Assembly: GCA_964421785.1 (NCBI GenBank)
Contig: CAYQZG010000065.1
Coordinates: 1 to 21,054 of the forward strand
DNA from: SKLM01 sp964421785
GTDB lineage: Bacteria; Chloroflexota; Anaerolineae; B4-G1
Length of the DNA stretch: 21,054 bases
Direction of reading: 5' to 3'
Positions 20,658 through 21,054 of the stretch are shown piece after piece (the stretch's first letter is position 1; every line of letters begins with the position of its first letter). The position numbers and the translations under genes were made by a program. The notes under the pieces were generated by a model. That model was not told the origin of the DNA. It searched no databases and saw only the letters and a list, made by a program, of their open reading frames with translations.

Positions 20658-21054
20658 GGCAAACCATCAGGCTTCACATGAATGAGATGCCTTACCCTCC
20701 TCCTCAGCACGTGGTTGAGGCCGCTCGCAGGGCGCTCGCGAGGCTCAATCGCTACGCCGATGCGGAGGATCTGGCGCAACTGCGCCACTTGCTCGGCGAA
20801 TATGCCGATGTTCCGCAAGAGCAGGTGATCGTGGGACCGGGTTCGGACATCCTGCTGCGGGAGATGATTCACGCTTTTGCGAGGGAGCGCAAGGTCGTTA
20901 CGCTGAGCCCATCGTTCCTCCCCACCGTGGAAGCCGCCAGAGAAACCGCGACCAGCTGGATCGGCCTGCGGCTGAGCCCGCGGACTCCCTCGATGGGAAG
21001 GGGAAGCGACCAGGCGGCCTCCGCCATGGAAAAAGTAAGCGCAGCGGCATCCGC
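20651..21054 (+). CDS. HisC/CobD-type class I/II aminotransferase, N-terminal part
   Basis: First 134 codons of a PLP-dependent aminotransferase (COG0079), open at the window edge. The start IRLHMNEMPYPPPQHVVEA, then LNRYADAEDLAQLRHLLGEY and VPQEQVIVGPGSDILLREM match histidinol-phosphate aminotransferases and threonine-phosphate decarboxylases. The lysine that binds PLP would lie beyond the window. After LRLSPRTPSMG the reading frame runs into repeat DNA encoding DQAASAMEKVSAAAS, unlike the family's normal continuation, so the gene may carry an in-frame repeat insertion or be disrupted. It overlaps the NAD kinase end by 7 bp; only a weak ribosome binding site is present. Confidence 0.82.
   Translation, partial: MLRQTIRLHMNEMPYPPPQHVVEAARRALARLNRYADAEDLAQLRHLLGEYADVPQEQVIVGPGSDILLREMIHAFARERKVVTLSPSFLPTVEAARETATSWIGLRLSPRTPSMGRGSDQAASAMEKVSAAAS
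21013..21054. repeat. Dispersed repeat at the right window edge
   Basis: GGCGG-cct-CCGCC (21013-21025) is a perfect dyad. It is followed by an A-run and TAAGCGCAGCGGCATCCGC (21036-21054), closely matching the FmdB copies. The element lies in frame in the aminotransferase gene and runs off the window. Confidence 0.65.

Noticed and set aside
1..21054. tRNA or rRNA genes
   Set aside because: I found no cloverleaf with a conserved T-loop and no ribosomal RNA segment on either strand by eye; a covariance search was not possible.

Overview
This is a high-GC bacterial segment in which every convincing gene lies on the + strand. It most resembles an anaerobic member of Chloroflexota (Anaerolineae-like). 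The clues are a lipoprotein with a long Thr/Pro linker, short tandem repeats of the CCAACGTTCAAACGTT type, an FmdB-type zinc ribbon ending in CCGRAEHC, and families shared with archaea and anaerobes (DUF5320, UPF0282, DUF1638, DUF89, CGGC, COG3199). This placement is an inference. Two runs of exactly 100 N, each flanked by identical sequence, mark it as a draft scaffold.

Left part (1-4821): a 31-bp tandem hairpin repeat, an M24 (Xaa-Pro) metallopeptidase, a LysR-type regulator with an unusual CxxC in its effector loop, RNase HI with an N-terminal hybrid-binding domain, and a large Ca-binding-like lipoprotein. These look like separate transcription units.

Middle part (5022-9940): a near-consensus sigma-70 promoter buried in three small inverted repeats drives a PadR regulator. 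It is followed by an Mrp/NBP35 P-loop ATPase (with DUF59 domain), a DUF89 protein, a CGGC-domain Cys protein, two DUF5320 proteins, and a NifX-fold protein with a Met/Gly/Arg-rich tail and coiled coil. Mrp, DUF89 and CGGC overlap by 4 bp each. The later genes are separated by structured leaders and have very strong ribosome binding sites. This block looks like a metal-sulfur cluster handling system, comparable in logic to the Mrp-ATPase plus NifX-like 'orange protein' loci of sulfate reducers, but with different accessory proteins and Arg/Gly-rich tails on at least five members.

Right part (10046-21054): a CoA-disulfide-reductase/NADH-oxidase-like flavoprotein, a TauE/SafE permease, a UPF0282 metallo-beta-lactamase-fold protein, an MFS transporter, thioredoxin reductase, DUF1638, an MTH1187-type thiamine-binding protein, a SAM methyltransferase, a 2[4Fe-4S] ferredoxin with a long basic tail, an OsmC-like protein, FmdB, an isoprenylcysteine-methyltransferase-like membrane protein, a COG3199 NAD kinase and the start of a HisC/CobD-type aminotransferase. 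The common theme is thiol, sulfur and metal redox chemistry. Both N gaps look artefactual: merging the flanking duplicates restores a complete FmdB gene and a 4-nt gene junction. A short GC-rich dispersed repeat occurs in intergenic DNA and in frame inside two genes, and it lies at one gap and at the right edge of the window.
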